Positions 8,572 through 18,516 are shown, numbered from the stretch's first letter. The stretch: DNA of 64,000 nucleotides from CALZFJ01 sp051878575 (GCA_051878575.1 JBJEKJ010000099.1:1-64000); one strand, 5' to 3'. Notes: a model not told the origin generated them from the sequence alone. A program made the numbers and translations.

Positions 8572-11500
8572 ATGAAATTAGATAATTTTATCAAGCGGCC
8601 CGTGCTTTCCACCGTGATTTCGATTTTCATCGTGGTGGTGGGTATCATAGGCCTCAATTCCCTGCCGGTTGAACAATATCCTGATATCGCGCCTCCTACG
8701 GTGCAGGTGTCAACCACCTATACGGGAGCAAATGCACAGACTGTGCTCAACTCGGTGATTGCTCCGCTTGAGGAATCAATCAACGGTGCCCTGAACATGA
8801 CATACATGACATCTACCGCCGCCAACAACGGTAGTGCCACAATCAATATCTACTTCAAGCAGGGCTATGACCCCGACATGGCTGCAATCGACGTGCAGAA
8901 CCGTGTGTCGCAGGCTCAGAACCTTCTGCCCGCCGAGGTTATGCGTGTGGGCGTAACCACTCAGAAACGCCAGACCTCAATGCTTATCGGCGTAACGCTC
9001 TCGTCGCCCGACGACAGATACCCCACCGACTTCATTGAGAACTACATGTCGATCAATGTGGTTCCTGAGATAAAGCGTATTCCCGGTGTCGGCGAGGCCC
9101 TGACGCTTGGTGCCGACTACTCAATGCGTATATGGCTCAAGCCCGACAAGATGGCCCAATATAGCTTGCAGCCTGCCGACATCTCGGCTGCTCTCGGCGA
9201 CCAGAATATCGAGGCTGCTCCGGGTAAATTCGGTGAGCAGGGAAATCAGAGTTTCGAGTACACGCTCAAATATAAGGGACGTCTCGTGACTGCCGAGGAA
9301 TTTAACAACATCGTGATCCGTGCCAACAACAACGGACAGGCTCTTTACTTGAAAGATGTGGCCGATGTGGAGCTCGGACGCCTCACCTACGGCTTCTCAA
9401 ACAAAGTGAACGGGCACACCGGCGTGACATCAATCATATTCCAGTCGCCGGGCTCGAATGCAACCGAGATTATCGGAAAGGTGCTCAACGTTATCAGCGA
9501 GAAGGAGAAAGAACTTCCCGAAGGCTTGAAATTCGATATACCTCTTAATACCGACGACTTCCTTCAGGCGTCGATCGACGAGGTTATAAAGACGCTTATC
9601 GAGGCATTCATCCTCGTGTTCATAGTGGTGTACATCTTCTTGCAGGATATCCGCTCCACGCTTATCCCCGTGATTGCGATTCCTGTGGCACTTATTGGTA
9701 CGTTCGCACTGATATACGGTATCGGGTTCTCGCTCAACCTGCTCACCCTTGCGGCTCTCGTACTTGCAATCGCTATTGTGGTGGACGACGCGATAGTGGT
9801 GGTGGAGGCGGTCCACGCCAAGCTCGACGAGGGCTACCAGTCGTCGCGACAGGCGTCGATAGACGCCATGAGCGAGATTGGCAGCGCCATCATCTCCATC
9901 ACACTCGTAATGATGCTCGTGTTCATTCCGGTGTCGTTCATGCCCGGCACGTCGGGAGTGTTCTACCGCCAGTTTGGACTGACGATGGCAATGGCTATCG
10001 GTATCTCGGCAATCAACGCCTTGACGCTGTCGCCGGCACTCTGCGCGCTCTTCCTGAAGCCGCACGCAGCCGATGGCTCAACGAAGAAGATGTCGTTTGT
10101 CGACAAGTTCCACAAGGGATTCAATGTGGGCTATGAGGCCCTGCTCGTGAGATACCGCGGCGTGGTAAATTTCTTCATCAAGGCGAAGGCACTCACGGCA
10201 GCAATCGTGGTGGCTGCCATCGGCGTGCTCGTATGGCTTATGTCGACCACTCCCAACAGCCTTGTGCCCAATGAGGATACCGGTACGATTATGTCGGTTA
10301 TTTCGATGCCTCCGGGCACCTCGCAGGAGCGCACGCAGGCATGTGTCGACAGCCTCGACGCCCTTATCGGACAGATTCCGGAAGTGAAGCTGCGCACCGT
10401 GATTCAAGGCTATAGCTTCCTCGCTGGTCAGGGAAGCTCATACGGCTCGGCAATTGTTAAGCTTAAAGATTGGAGCGAGCGTCAGGGCGAAGGTCAGGAT
10501 GTGAACTCCATTATCAAAAAACTCTATGGAATGACGGCAATGAAAATCAAGGACGGAACAATCATGTTCTTCGCTCCGCCTATGATTTCGGGTTACTCGG
10601 CTTCCAACGGTTTCGAGCTCCAGCTTCAGGACAAGACAGGCGGCGACCTGAACAAGTTCTTTGAGATTCAGCAGCAATTCCTTGCCGAGCTCAATAAGCG
10701 GCCGGAAGTGCAGATGGCATACTCGGCATTCAACCCATCGTTCCCGCAATATCTAATCTCTGTCGACGAGGCCAAGACCACGAAGGCAGGCGTGGGAGTG
10801 TCGGGAGTGCTCAGCGTGATGCAGGGCTATCTCGGAGGTATGTATGTGTCGAACTTCAACCGCTTCGGAAAGCTCTACCGCGTGATGATGCAGGCTACGC
10901 CCGAGTCGCGCGTGTCGCCCGAGTCGCTCAAGGAGATCAAGGTGCGCACGGCAAGCGGCATGGCTCCGATATCCGACTTCGTGACGCTGAAGCGCGTGTA
11001 CGGTCCCGACCTTATCAACCGCTTCAACCTCTACACCTCAATCGCCGTCAACGGTACGCCTAATGCCCAATACTCGTCGGGACAAGCCATTCAGGCTATA
11101 CGCGAGGTGGCCGATCAGGTGCTCCCGCAGGGCTACGGCTACGAGTTCTCGGGTCTTACCCGTGAGGAGGCCGAGCAGTCGAGCTCGTCGACCACCATTA
11201 TTTTCGCACTCTGCCTGCTTTTCGTCTACTTGATTCTTAGCGCACAATATGAGAGCTACATCCTGCCGCTGTCGGTAATCCTCTCCATTCCGTTCGGATT
11301 GATGGGCACATTCGTATTCGCCAAGATGTTCGGTATCGACAACAATATATATCTGAAGATTGCGCTTATCATGCTTATCGGTCTTCTTGCCAAGAACGCC
11401 ATCCTTATCGTCGAGTTCGCCCTTGAGCGCCGACGCACGGGCATGTCGATTGTCGGGGCGGCCGTGGCAGGTGCGGCAGCGCGTCTGCGACCAATCCTCA

Positions 11501-11748
11501 TGACATCGTTGGCTATGATTATCGGTCTGTTGCCATTGATGTTCGCCCACGGTGTAGGTGCCAATGGTAACCAGGCCCTCGGTACCGGCTCAATCGGCGG
11601 TATGTTGATTGGTATGATTCTGCAAGTTCTGCTTGTTCCTTGCTTGTTTGTGATTTTCCAGGGCATACAGGAGAAGTTCTCGCCAATCAAGTGGAAAGAC
11701 ACCGACAACTCCCAGATGGAGAACGAAATCGAACAATATTCTTTGTAA
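8572..11748 (+). CDS. RND efflux inner-membrane transporter (HAE1, AcrB-like)
   Basis: Proton-driven trimeric drug/hydrophobe exporter, 1058 aa, full length. The start FIKRPVLSTVISIFIVVVG is the first membrane helix. The essential TM4 aspartate pair is in IAIVVDDAIVVVEAVH. Two large periplasmic loops and twelve membrane segments fit the family. The RND signature GLLAKNAILIVEFA is in the C-terminal half, with RLRPILMTSLAMI after it. It sits between the adaptor (38 nt upstream) and the outer-membrane channel (26 nt downstream). Substrates cannot be predicted from sequence. Confidence 0.97.
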   Translation: MKLDNFIKRPVLSTVISIFIVVVGIIGLNSLPVEQYPDIAPPTVQVSTTYTGANAQTVLNSVIAPLEESINGALNMTYMTSTAANNGSATINIYFKQGYDPDMAAIDVQNRVSQAQNLLPAEVMRVGVTTQKRQTSMLIGVTLSSPDDRYPTDFIENYMSINVVPEIKRIPGVGEALTLGADYSMRIWLKPDKMAQYSLQPADISAALGDQNIEAAPGKFGEQGNQSFEYTLKYKGRLVTAEEFNNIVIRANNNGQALYLKDVADVELGRLTYGFSNKVNGHTGVTSIIFQSPGSNATEIIGKVLNVISEKEKELPEGLKFDIPLNTDDFLQASIDEVIKTLIEAFILVFIVVYIFLQDIRSTLIPVIAIPVALIGTFALIYGIGFSLNLLTLAALVLAIAIVVDDAIVVVEAVHAKLDEGYQSSRQASIDAMSEIGSAIISITLVMMLVFIPVSFMPGTSGVFYRQFGLTMAMAIGISAINALTLSPALCALFLKPHAADGSTKKMSFVDKFHKGFNVGYEALLVRYRGVVNFFIKAKALTAAIVVAAIGVLVWLMSTTPNSLVPNEDTGTIMSVISMPPGTSQERTQACVDSLDALIGQIPEVKLRTVIQGYSFLAGQGSSYGSAIVKLKDWSERQGEGQDVNSIIKKLYGMTAMKIKDGTIMFFAPPMISGYSASNGFELQLQDKTGGDLNKFFEIQQQFLAELNKRPEVQMAYSAFNPSFPQYLISVDEAKTTKAGVGVSGVLSVMQGYLGGMYVSNFNRFGKLYRVMMQATPESRVSPESLKEIKVRTASGMAPISDFVTLKRVYGPDLINRFNLYTSIAVNGTPNAQYSSGQAIQAIREVADQVLPQGYGYEFSGLTREEAEQSSSSTTIIFALCLLFVYLILSAQYESYILPLSVILSIPFGLMGTFVFAKMFGIDNNIYLKIALIMLIGLLAKNAILIVEFALERRRTGMSIVGAAVAGAAARLRPILMTSLAMIIGLLPLMFAHGVGANGNQALGTGSIGGMLIGMILQVLLVPCLFVIFQGIQEKFSPIKWKDTDNSQMENEIEQYSL

Positions 11749-11774
11749 ATACAATATATTATATATTCTGAAAA

Positions 11775-13151
11775 ATGAAGAGGAAAAACATCTCACTGCT
11801 CGTAGTCACTGTGGCAATCGCCACAGTGATGGGCAGTTGCAATATCTATAAGAAATGCGAGCTTCCACAAGAGGGTGTGGTGGGCGAATATGTGAAGGCT
11901 GCCGCCGAGCCGGTCGACTCCACAGCATTGGGAAATCTCTCATGGACGGAGATTTTCACCGATTCTCAGTTGCAATCGCTGATTAATCAGGCTCTTGCCA
12001 ACAACACCAACCTCCAGAACGCCAAGCTGAACGTCGACATTGCCCAGGCTCAGCTGCTCGGCGCCAAGCTCAGTTATCTGCCCTCGCTGGCATTCGCGCC
12101 CAACGGCTCAGGCTCCGAGGTGGGCGGCGTTCCGCTCAAGTGGGGCTATCAGTTGCCGCTATCGCTCAGCTGGGAGGTCGACATCTTCGGTCGCATCACC
12201 AACAGCAAGCGCAAGGCTAAGGCGGCATTGCTCCAAAGCGAGGCATACCGTCAGGCCACGCAGTCGCAGATTATCGGCGCGGTGGCCAACACCTACTATG
12301 CAATCGTGTCGCTCAAGAAGCAGCTTGCCATCTATCGCGAGACCTCGGAGCTTTGGCGCCAGTCGGTCGACGTGATGAAGCAGATGAAGGAGGCCGGACG
12401 CTACACCGAGGTGGCTGTGGTGCAGAGCGAGGCCAATTATCACAGCATACTTGCCACAATTCCCTCGATAGAGCTGTCGCTGCACGAGATGTACAACACC
12501 ATGTCGCTGCTGCTCAACGTGTCGCCGCAGGAGTGGGACGTGAACACCGCGTCGGTCATCACTCTGCCCGCTACCATCAGCGAGGGCGTGCCTATGAGCT
12601 ATCTTGCCGTTCGCCCCGACGTGAAAGCCGCCGAGCAGTCGTTTGCCACGGCATTCTATGCCACCAATATGGCACGCTCGGCATTCTATCCGAGCATAAC
12701 GCTCTCGGCCAATGGTGGCTATGGCACGCTGATAGGCAGCTCGGTGATTGACCCTGCCAAGTGGTTCGTATCGCTCGCCGGACAGCTTGTGGCTCCGCTG
12801 TTCTCGCGCGGACAGAACATCGCCACGCTCAAGGCCGCCAAGGCTCAGCAGCAGCAGGCGCTCAACAACTTCCAGTACACGCTGCTCAGCGCAGGCTCTG
12901 AGGTGAGCAACGCCCTTGTGGCCGTCACCAAGCGCAAGGCTGCTCACGACGAGATAAAGATGCAGGTGGAGAAGATGTCGAAGGCCGTGGAGTACAACAA
13001 GGACCTCATGACCCTCAGCACTACCACCTATCTTGAGGTGCTCACCGCACAGCAGTCGTTGCTGAATTGCCAGATTTCGCTTATCAACAATGAGCTGTCG
13101 TCGAATCAGGCTGCCATCAACCTCTATCAGGCATTGGGAGGCGGCCGATAA
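11775..13151 (+). CDS. RND efflux outer-membrane channel lipoprotein (OprM/NodT family)
   Basis: Trimeric outer-membrane exit duct for the preceding pump, 458 aa. The signal peptide ends at IATVMGSCNIYKKC, an SPII lipobox. Two outer_membrane_efflux (OEP) repeats follow. Landmarks are LINQALANNTNLQNAKLNV, the pore-forming SLSWEVDIFGRI, and in the second half AVRPDVKAAEQSFATA and TYLEVLTAQQSLL, all typical of NodT-type channels. Third gene of the operon. Confidence 0.95.
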   Translation: MKRKNISLLVVTVAIATVMGSCNIYKKCELPQEGVVGEYVKAAAEPVDSTALGNLSWTEIFTDSQLQSLINQALANNTNLQNAKLNVDIAQAQLLGAKLSYLPSLAFAPNGSGSEVGGVPLKWGYQLPLSLSWEVDIFGRITNSKRKAKAALLQSEAYRQATQSQIIGAVANTYYAIVSLKKQLAIYRETSELWRQSVDVMKQMKEAGRYTEVAVVQSEANYHSILATIPSIELSLHEMYNTMSLLLNVSPQEWDVNTASVITLPATISEGVPMSYLAVRPDVKAAEQSFATAFYATNMARSAFYPSITLSANGGYGTLIGSSVIDPAKWFVSLAGQLVAPLFSRGQNIATLKAAKAQQQQALNNFQYTLLSAGSEVSNALVAVTKRKAAHDEIKMQVEKMSKAVEYNKDLMTLSTTTYLEVLTAQQSLLNCQISLINNELSSNQAAINLYQALGGGR

Positions 13152-13186
13152 TTAGATAACAATAAAATAACTCACATAGATAGTAT

Positions 13187-13981
13187 ATGATTAGTCCATT
13201 AGCCCATGTCGACCCTTCTGCCAAATTAGGCAAAGACGTCATAGTCCATCCTTTCGCATTCATTGGTAAGAATGTGGAAATTGGCGACAACTGCGTGGTT
13301 TATCCGTTTGCGAGCATCCTGAACGGTGCCCGCATCGGTAACCGCAACAAGATATACAACGGCGCGATTATTGCCGCCGAGCCACAGGATTTTCGCTGGA
13401 AAGGCGAGCAGTCGTATTGCTACATCGGCGACGACAATAGCATCCGCGAGCACACGATAATCAACCGCGGAATATCGCCTGAGGGCGGAACGCGCATAGG
13501 CAGCAACTCGTTTATCATGGCTGAGTCGCACATCGCGCACGACACCGTGATAGAGAACCGCGTGGTGATTGGCAACGGCGCAAGCATCGCCCCCAACTGC
13601 CATATAGCCGGCAATACAATCCTTTCGTCGAATGTAGTGCTCCACTCAGGCAGCCATATCGGCGAGTGGGTGCTGATTAAGGGCGGATGCCGCATCAGCG
13701 GAAATGTGCCTCCTTACGTGATTATGGCCCACAACCCGGTATCGTACTATGGCGTGAACGCATTCGTGCTGCGCCACTGCAAGTTCTCCGAGGAGGCCAT
13801 CGACGATGTGGCAAAGGCCTATCGCCACATCTATCAGTGCGGAACGTCGACGTTCAATGCGCTGAAGCGTATAGAAAACGATATTCAGCCATCGGCTGAA
13901 CGCGATAACATCCTTAAATTCGTGCGCGACCACAAACTGAAGATTGTGGCAGTGCCGAGCCATGAAGACATAGAGGATTGA
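13187..13981 (+). CDS. lpxA: LpxA-family UDP-N-acetylglucosamine acyltransferase
   Basis: Left-handed beta-helix acyltransferase, first step of lipid A synthesis (3-O-acylation of UDP-GlcNAc from acyl-ACP); cytoplasmic, 264 aa. Hexapeptide repeats cover residues about 3-185. The catalytic histidine is in SHIAHDTVI. NSIREHTIINRG and the C-terminal helical domain starting after VPPYVIMAHNP are LpxA-like. It follows the efflux channel by 35 nt and ends at a strong terminator. Bacteroidetes often carry two LpxA paralogues, one in an lpxC/fabZ operon; this isolated copy could be the second one, so the function is slightly less certain than the fold. Confidence 0.85.
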   Translation: MISPLAHVDPSAKLGKDVIVHPFAFIGKNVEIGDNCVVYPFASILNGARIGNRNKIYNGAIIAAEPQDFRWKGEQSYCYIGDDNSIREHTIINRGISPEGGTRIGSNSFIMAESHIAHDTVIENRVVIGNGASIAPNCHIAGNTILSSNVVLHSGSHIGEWVLIKGGCRISGNVPPYVIMAHNPVSYYGVNAFVLRHCKFSEEAIDDVAKAYRHIYQCGTSTFNALKRIENDIQPSAERDNILKFVRDHKLKIVAVPSHEDIED

Positions 13982-14010
13982 TAGATTTTTTTCATATTTG
14001 GTCGAAAGAA

Positions 14011-14044
14011 ACGCCGTGGAGGATTTGCCCTCCACGGCGTTTTG
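14011..14044 (+). terminator. Intrinsic terminator of efflux-lpxA operon
   Basis: A perfect 12-bp GC-rich stem (14011-14022 with 14029-14040) with a 6-nt loop is followed by TTTTG. It closes the 7.3-14.0 kb operon. Confidence 0.9.
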
Positions 14045-14145
14045 ACTAATTGCATTCGCAAATCGCCTGTTCTTCGGAAATATTTAATGAGTTTTTCTTT
14101 TTCCTATTTGAGCTGAGAATGTGTTCAAAACTCAAAATGCGGTTA

Positions 14146-14754
14146 TCATAATCCGCGTGAGAAAGAAACTTGCGTCATAACGCCCGATTTGATTTCTACG
14201 GTAATTTTGCCGCAAGCAGTCTGGATGCCCTTGCGCATTGTCTCCCTTGCTGCTGCCACCTTCTCGGGATTATCAGGATATTTCAGAATGTTGTGATAAT
14301 TCTTTGTGATCTCACCATATTTCTCACTGTTGAGCTCATTTTTCGAACCCTTTTGATAATGAGTCACCAATTTGCACACAGGTGTCATTTTAAATGAAAA
14401 AGCGTCTTGTGTCACCTCCTTGTCGTTGTTCTCGGCCACTACCTGAAGGGTGAAAGTGGTGTTGGTAGCCGATGTGATGTTGCCCAATTGCTGCTTCAAG
14501 TTGAATTTCTGGCCCGGTTCCACCTTTATTTTCTCGGATTTTCCGTTGAAATCGGTATAGACCACGTAGGTGTTGAAAAGCATGTCGATGTCACCGCCAA
14601 ACACATTGCTATACTCAAGATCCACACCTATGAGTGAGCCAAGACCATCGCCGCTATCCGGCTCATTGTTGTCGTCGCCACCACAAGAAACCATGCCGAA
14701 TGATAGGCATAAAGCCATCATCGCAAAAAAAATCGCTTTAAATTTTTTGTCCAT
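14146..14754 (-). CDS. Lipoprotein of unknown function
   Basis: 202-aa exported protein with a clear SPII signal (SFGMVSCGGDD, Cys24) and an acidic Asp/Glu/Asn linker typical of surface-exposed Bacteroidetes lipoproteins. The middle (residues about 40-120) looks beta-rich (FNTYVVYTDFNGKSEKIKV), followed by a charged segment with YHNILKYPDNPEKVAAARE. I recognise no named family. It has its own canonical promoter (14796-14827). It is downstream of, and on the same strand as, the TPR/HTH regulator, which might control it, but that is only proximity. Confidence 0.75.
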   Translation of the reverse strand: MDKKFKAIFFAMMALCLSFGMVSCGGDDNNEPDSGDGLGSLIGVDLEYSNVFGGDIDMLFNTYVVYTDFNGKSEKIKVEPGQKFNLKQQLGNITSATNTTFTLQVVAENNDKEVTQDAFSFKMTPVCKLVTHYQKGSKNELNSEKYGEITKNYHNILKYPDNPEKVAAARETMRKGIQTACGKITVEIKSGVMTQVSFSRGL

Positions 14755-14795
14755 AGTAAATTAATCAATTATTACATTTATAAATGTTTGAATCG

Positions 14796-14827
14796 CAAAG
14801 TTACATATTATATACAAAAAGAGCAAA
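14796..14827 (-). promoter_or_regulatory. Promoter of lipoprotein gene 14146-14754
   Basis: On the minus strand TTTG (14827-14824) lies exactly 20 nt before TAACTTTG (14803-14796). The predicted transcription start near 14789 leaves a leader of about 35 nt. Confidence 0.75.
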
Positions 14828-14894
14828 CCGCGCGATATACAAATATATATACAACTGCGCAAAACGGCTATTTATTACGCTTTACAAAATCATG

Positions 14895-16970
14895 CTATTT
14901 CACGCTCACGAGGGCCTGCAACACATCTTCAAGCGATTCGGCCTTGTCGAGATTCAACTTACGGCGCATGCGATGACGCATAATGTTCACACTTGTTCGT
15001 GCGATGCACATCAAGTCGACTATGTCGTCGGTGGTTTGACCCAAAGCTATCAGCATGCACAGAATCTCCTCACGGCGGGTCACACCCGGAGCCATCTCGC
15101 GCAGCGAATTGATGAACTGCGGATACATGCACGTAAAGCGATAGCGGAATCGCGATTCACCATCCTCTCGCAATGTTTTCGGAGTGAGCGTGGTGAAACG
15201 CTTGACAGTAGCCTCATCGCTGTTAAGCTCTTTGATGCGCTCCTCCATAAGCTCACAATTATGATTCACTTCGTGCAGGTTGTCAATGAGAGAGTCGATT
15301 TGCTGCCTTGCCATTATGCTCTTGATTTTATAGATGCGTCGCTTCACGAGCATCCATGCCACACAAAATCCGAGCAAAATGAGTAGCAACACCGATAGAG
15401 CCACATAGTATTTGATTTGCAAGTTCTTCTTCTGCACCTCCATCTCGGCAGCCATAACCTGAGCTTCATTCTTCTCGGAATGGAATCGCAGCATCTGTCC
15501 TATTATCGAGTCGTAGGTCTTTGAGTTGTAGAAAAGACTCAGCTCCTTGTTGAGTTTGCGGGCATAAAGCTCGATTTTCTCCTTATTGCCGGTTGATAGG
15601 TAATAATCGAGGGCAAACTTATAGGCTTTTTCCACGTATATGGGGCGCTCAGTGAGGCTAAGCAGGTTTCTCATACTGTCGAGGCTGACCTCGCATCGCT
15701 TGAAATCGCCCGCACTTCTATAGCCCTCGGCAAGGAGAAAATAGGCCTTGGCCCGTGTTTCGGCGACAAGCGATTTGGTCACCACATTCTCAAGCCGTCG
15801 CATTCCGGTCTCCCGGGGAATCACGATTGAGCTATCCTCTACCGACATTTCACCTATGGCGGTCTCAAGATCGGCCATTCCGCTGTCGTAGGGAAGCGAG
15901 CACAGCACGCTGTCGGCAATGTTCCAGTAAACAATCGCTGAATCCGGCTTGTTCTCCTGCCGCATTATGCGCCCTTTCATCATCAATGCATAACCCTGCA
16001 TTTTTGGGTCGCTCATTTTCCCCATCTGCTCCGACTCATAAAGCGCCTGCCGATTGTAAACCTCGGCAAACTGAGGCATGTTGTAAGTCAGGTACAAGTC
16101 GGTGAGCATCACGCATGTCCACACGATGCTTGGGCTGTCTTTGCAATCTTCGGCCACCTTGTAGCTTTTCCTATACATATCAATGGCCTTGCTCACTTCG
16201 CCGGTGCGCTGATATAGCGAGCCGAGCATCGACGTGAGCCAGTGCAATCCCATCACATCCTTTTCCGCCATGGCGATATCAAGGCAAGATTCGCACCATC
16301 TCATCACATCATTCTGCCGCTCGGGCAATTCAAAGCATGCGGCGGCGGCGTAGGTGTAGATCATAAAGCGTCGGTTGGCCGGCAGGCTGTCGGCGCCCAA
16401 AGCCATAGCCTTGTCGATGGCCTCGGCAGCATCCTTCGGCTGATAATTGCGAGAAAGGGCATATCCCAGCACGGCATAAGCGTCGGGCATCAAATATCGG
16501 GCCACTATGGGAGTGGGGTTGTCGGCTAAAGCACGCAGTCTGTCGACACAAGCCTGAGGCTCACCTTTCATTTGATAGCAATTGAGCAATTGTATCAGCG
16601 ACCAGTGCGCGTTATCTTTTATTGAGCTCCACCGCACGCTCATCGTGTCGGCCGGAATTTCCACTTTCAGCACGTCATCGAATTTTACTATCGCCGAGTC
16701 CTGCTCGCCCTTGAATTCCGCTCCACGAGCCCTAAGCATGAGGCAGAACGTTTTCACATCCAAGCGGTCCTTTGCCATTGGCCCGTCTTCAATCGACGCC
16801 ACTTCTCGGAGCACCGAGTCGGCATTGGATGTGGTGTAGGCTTTATCAAGTTCCGAGCATCGGCTCAGCAGCTCGTCGACTGCCGAATCCTCGTGACTTG
16901 CACAAGCTGACACTAATGTAATTAAGAACAAATTAATTACAGATAATATGATTCTATTGGCTATGTTCAT
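14895..16970 (-). CDS. Membrane-spanning TPR regulator with C-terminal HTH
   Basis: 691-aa one-component regulator of a type common in Bacteroidales. The N-terminus has a signal or lipobox (LVSACASHED), then a long helical TPR region (residues about 30-500) predicted to be periplasmic. One membrane helix follows (YYVALSVLLLILLGFCVAWML), then a coiled segment and a C-terminal LuxR-like HTH (TRREEILCMLIALGQTTDDIVDLM, ARTSVNIMRHRMRRKL). It probably senses an envelope or periplasmic cue and binds DNA in the cytoplasm. A lipobox plus an internal membrane helix is odd; the signal may simply be an uncleaved anchor. The target genes are unknown. Confidence 0.85.
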   Translation of the reverse strand: MNIANRIILSVINLFLITLVSACASHEDSAVDELLSRCSELDKAYTTSNADSVLREVASIEDGPMAKDRLDVKTFCLMLRARGAEFKGEQDSAIVKFDDVLKVEIPADTMSVRWSSIKDNAHWSLIQLLNCYQMKGEPQACVDRLRALADNPTPIVARYLMPDAYAVLGYALSRNYQPKDAAEAIDKAMALGADSLPANRRFMIYTYAAAACFELPERQNDVMRWCESCLDIAMAEKDVMGLHWLTSMLGSLYQRTGEVSKAIDMYRKSYKVAEDCKDSPSIVWTCVMLTDLYLTYNMPQFAEVYNRQALYESEQMGKMSDPKMQGYALMMKGRIMRQENKPDSAIVYWNIADSVLCSLPYDSGMADLETAIGEMSVEDSSIVIPRETGMRRLENVVTKSLVAETRAKAYFLLAEGYRSAGDFKRCEVSLDSMRNLLSLTERPIYVEKAYKFALDYYLSTGNKEKIELYARKLNKELSLFYNSKTYDSIIGQMLRFHSEKNEAQVMAAEMEVQKKNLQIKYYVALSVLLLILLGFCVAWMLVKRRIYKIKSIMARQQIDSLIDNLHEVNHNCELMEERIKELNSDEATVKRFTTLTPKTLREDGESRFRYRFTCMYPQFINSLREMAPGVTRREEILCMLIALGQTTDDIVDLMCIARTSVNIMRHRMRRKLNLDKAESLEDVLQALVSVK

Positions 16971-17027
16971 TGATAATTTATGATAAGATTCTATTACAAC
17001 TAATATTCATCATAGAGGGAATGGCGG

Positions 17028-17573
17028 TCACTCATCGGTGTCCATCCTGAAAATCGAGAAATTCACGCTACCATAGGTGAGGTGCCTTGTGAAGTGCGGC
17101 AACGATGAGAAATCGTAGGCCTTGCCGTGCTCTATTATCACAATAGTGTCGGGGTGGAGCATCTGCGAGTTCAATATCAGCCGGGGCACGTCGGCAAAGT
17201 TGGGCAAGTCGTAGGGCGGATCGGCGAAAACGATGTCGAACTTGCGTGTTGTCGACTCCACGAACCTGAACACGTCGCCCCTTACCATGGTGAGGTTCTC
17301 CTCGTGGAGCATGTCGCGCACACGGCGTATGAAATTGAACTGAGTGGCCGATTTCTCCACGCAAGTCACGCCCGCGCAGCCTCTCGACAGGAACTCAAAA
17401 CTGATTGCACCGGTGCCGGCAAAAAGGTCGAGAGCCGTGCAACCCTCAAAATCCACCATATTCTCAAGAACATTGAATATGTTCTCGCGGGCAAAGTCGG
17501 TGGTGGGCCGTGCCGATATGTTTTGGGGCACATCGAAGCGGCGTCGCCCGTATTTTCCACGAATTATTCGCAT
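17028..17573 (-). CDS. rsmD: RsmD-type 16S rRNA (guanine966-N2)-methyltransferase
   Basis: SAM-dependent methyltransferase acting on 16S rRNA in the 30S subunit, 181 aa, normal length. The N-terminus MRIIRGKYGRR and RPTTDFARENIFNVL are diagnostic. The SAM motif is LDLFAGTGAISFEFLSRG and the catalytic motif is FADPPYD (D/NPPY). Its start overlaps the end of the DUF3822 gene by 10 nt, a pairing seen across Bacteroidetes, so the two are co-translated. Confidence 0.95.
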   Translation of the reverse strand: MRIIRGKYGRRRFDVPQNISARPTTDFARENIFNVLENMVDFEGCTALDLFAGTGAISFEFLSRGCAGVTCVEKSATQFNFIRRVRDMLHEENLTMVRGDVFRFVESTTRKFDIVFADPPYDLPNFADVPRLILNSQMLHPDTIVIIEHGKAYDFSSLPHFTRHLTYGSVNFSIFRMDTDE

Positions 17574-18391
17574 AGCGACATTAATATTAAGTCAAAAGGA
17601 GCCTTCATCGCATCCATCCCAATCCGCATTGCGGCGGCAGGGAAGATTGCGGGCATCACATAGGTTACATATTCTCGCAGCATCGGCGCCACGGCCTCGC
17701 GCATGAGCTTGTCGCCGGCTATCTGTAGCTCGTCGTTGTGCACGTCGAGCGAATAGTCGTTCCACACGTTGAGCACGAAGAACATCGCGTCCTCGGCGGT
17801 GGCGCACTCAAAGGTGTTGGCGAACGCAAACCGCCCCCGCAGGTACACCATCACGTCGGCGTAGCCATCGTGAAAATAGACAAACTCTTTTCCAATGCCG
17901 GTGTTGCGGCACTTCTTGGCAAAGTGCTCGCACACGGCCGAGAGGTGATGTCTTATGGGCGGATTGTTGAAGGTGCGGTTGATGAACGGCAGCAGTCCTG
18001 ATGGCATCTCGAAGGCTATCCTCGCTTGGCAATGTGGCAGAGCGTCGACAGCCACGTCGCCGTCGGCCTTGCCATACATTGCCTCAAATGCGGCACGTGC
18101 TCCCGCCTCGTCGAGTCGCTCGGGCACCACCATGAACCGCCGTGAGGTATAGGCCACGTCCACCCGCTTGAAGTCGAGCAGGAAAAACGGATTGTCGTAG
18201 ATGCAATTCTCGAGCGAGCGTAGGAAGTCGTCTTCGCCGTCCTCGAGCTCCACTGAGCGGCTCATAAGCGAGTTCTGCTCGATGTCGCTGTGAGCCACAA
18301 ACCGCACGCTGCCGCTGTCGATTCTCAGCGACAGCCTCCACAACTCAGGATGCTGCACCTCAACGTCGATCTTATTTGATAACAAACTCAT
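17564..18391 (-). CDS. DUF3822 family protein
   Basis: 275-aa cytoplasmic protein upstream of and overlapping rsmD; the position and sequence match the Bacteroidetes DUF3822 family, which has an actin/hexokinase-like fold. I see VDVAYTSRRFMVVPE, a conserved beta region, and CQARIAFEMPSGLLPFINR. The function is unknown; linkage to rsmD suggests ribosome or RNA-related work, which is inference. The frame extends to a TTG at 18400, but the ATG at 18391 (MSLLSNKID) is the better start. Confidence 0.82.
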   Translation of the reverse strand: MSLLSNKIDVEVQHPELWRLSLRIDSGSVRFVAHSDIEQNSLMSRSVELEDGEDDFLRSLENCIYDNPFFLLDFKRVDVAYTSRRFMVVPERLDEAGARAAFEAMYGKADGDVAVDALPHCQARIAFEMPSGLLPFINRTFNNPPIRHHLSAVCEHFAKKCRNTGIGKEFVYFHDGYADVMVYLRGRFAFANTFECATAEDAMFFVLNVWNDYSLDVHNDELQIAGDKLMREAVAPMLREYVTYVMPAIFPAAAMRIGMDAMKAPFDLILMSLCE

Positions 18392-18496
18392 TTGTGACAA
18401 TAATTACAATTTGCATTACGAAGATACGCAAATATCGTCCACAAAACAAGATTTGTACCATTTTTTCGCTCGAATCACACCGATAATACTACGTCC

Positions 18497-18516
18497 GGGC
18501 GCTTTAGGGCGCTTTA
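18497..18516. repeat. 10-bp direct repeat upstream of T9SS operon
   Basis: GGGCGCTTTA occurs twice back to back (18497-18506, 18507-18516), just before the phased TTATGCAT repeats. It could be part of the same control region or chance. Confidence 0.5.
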
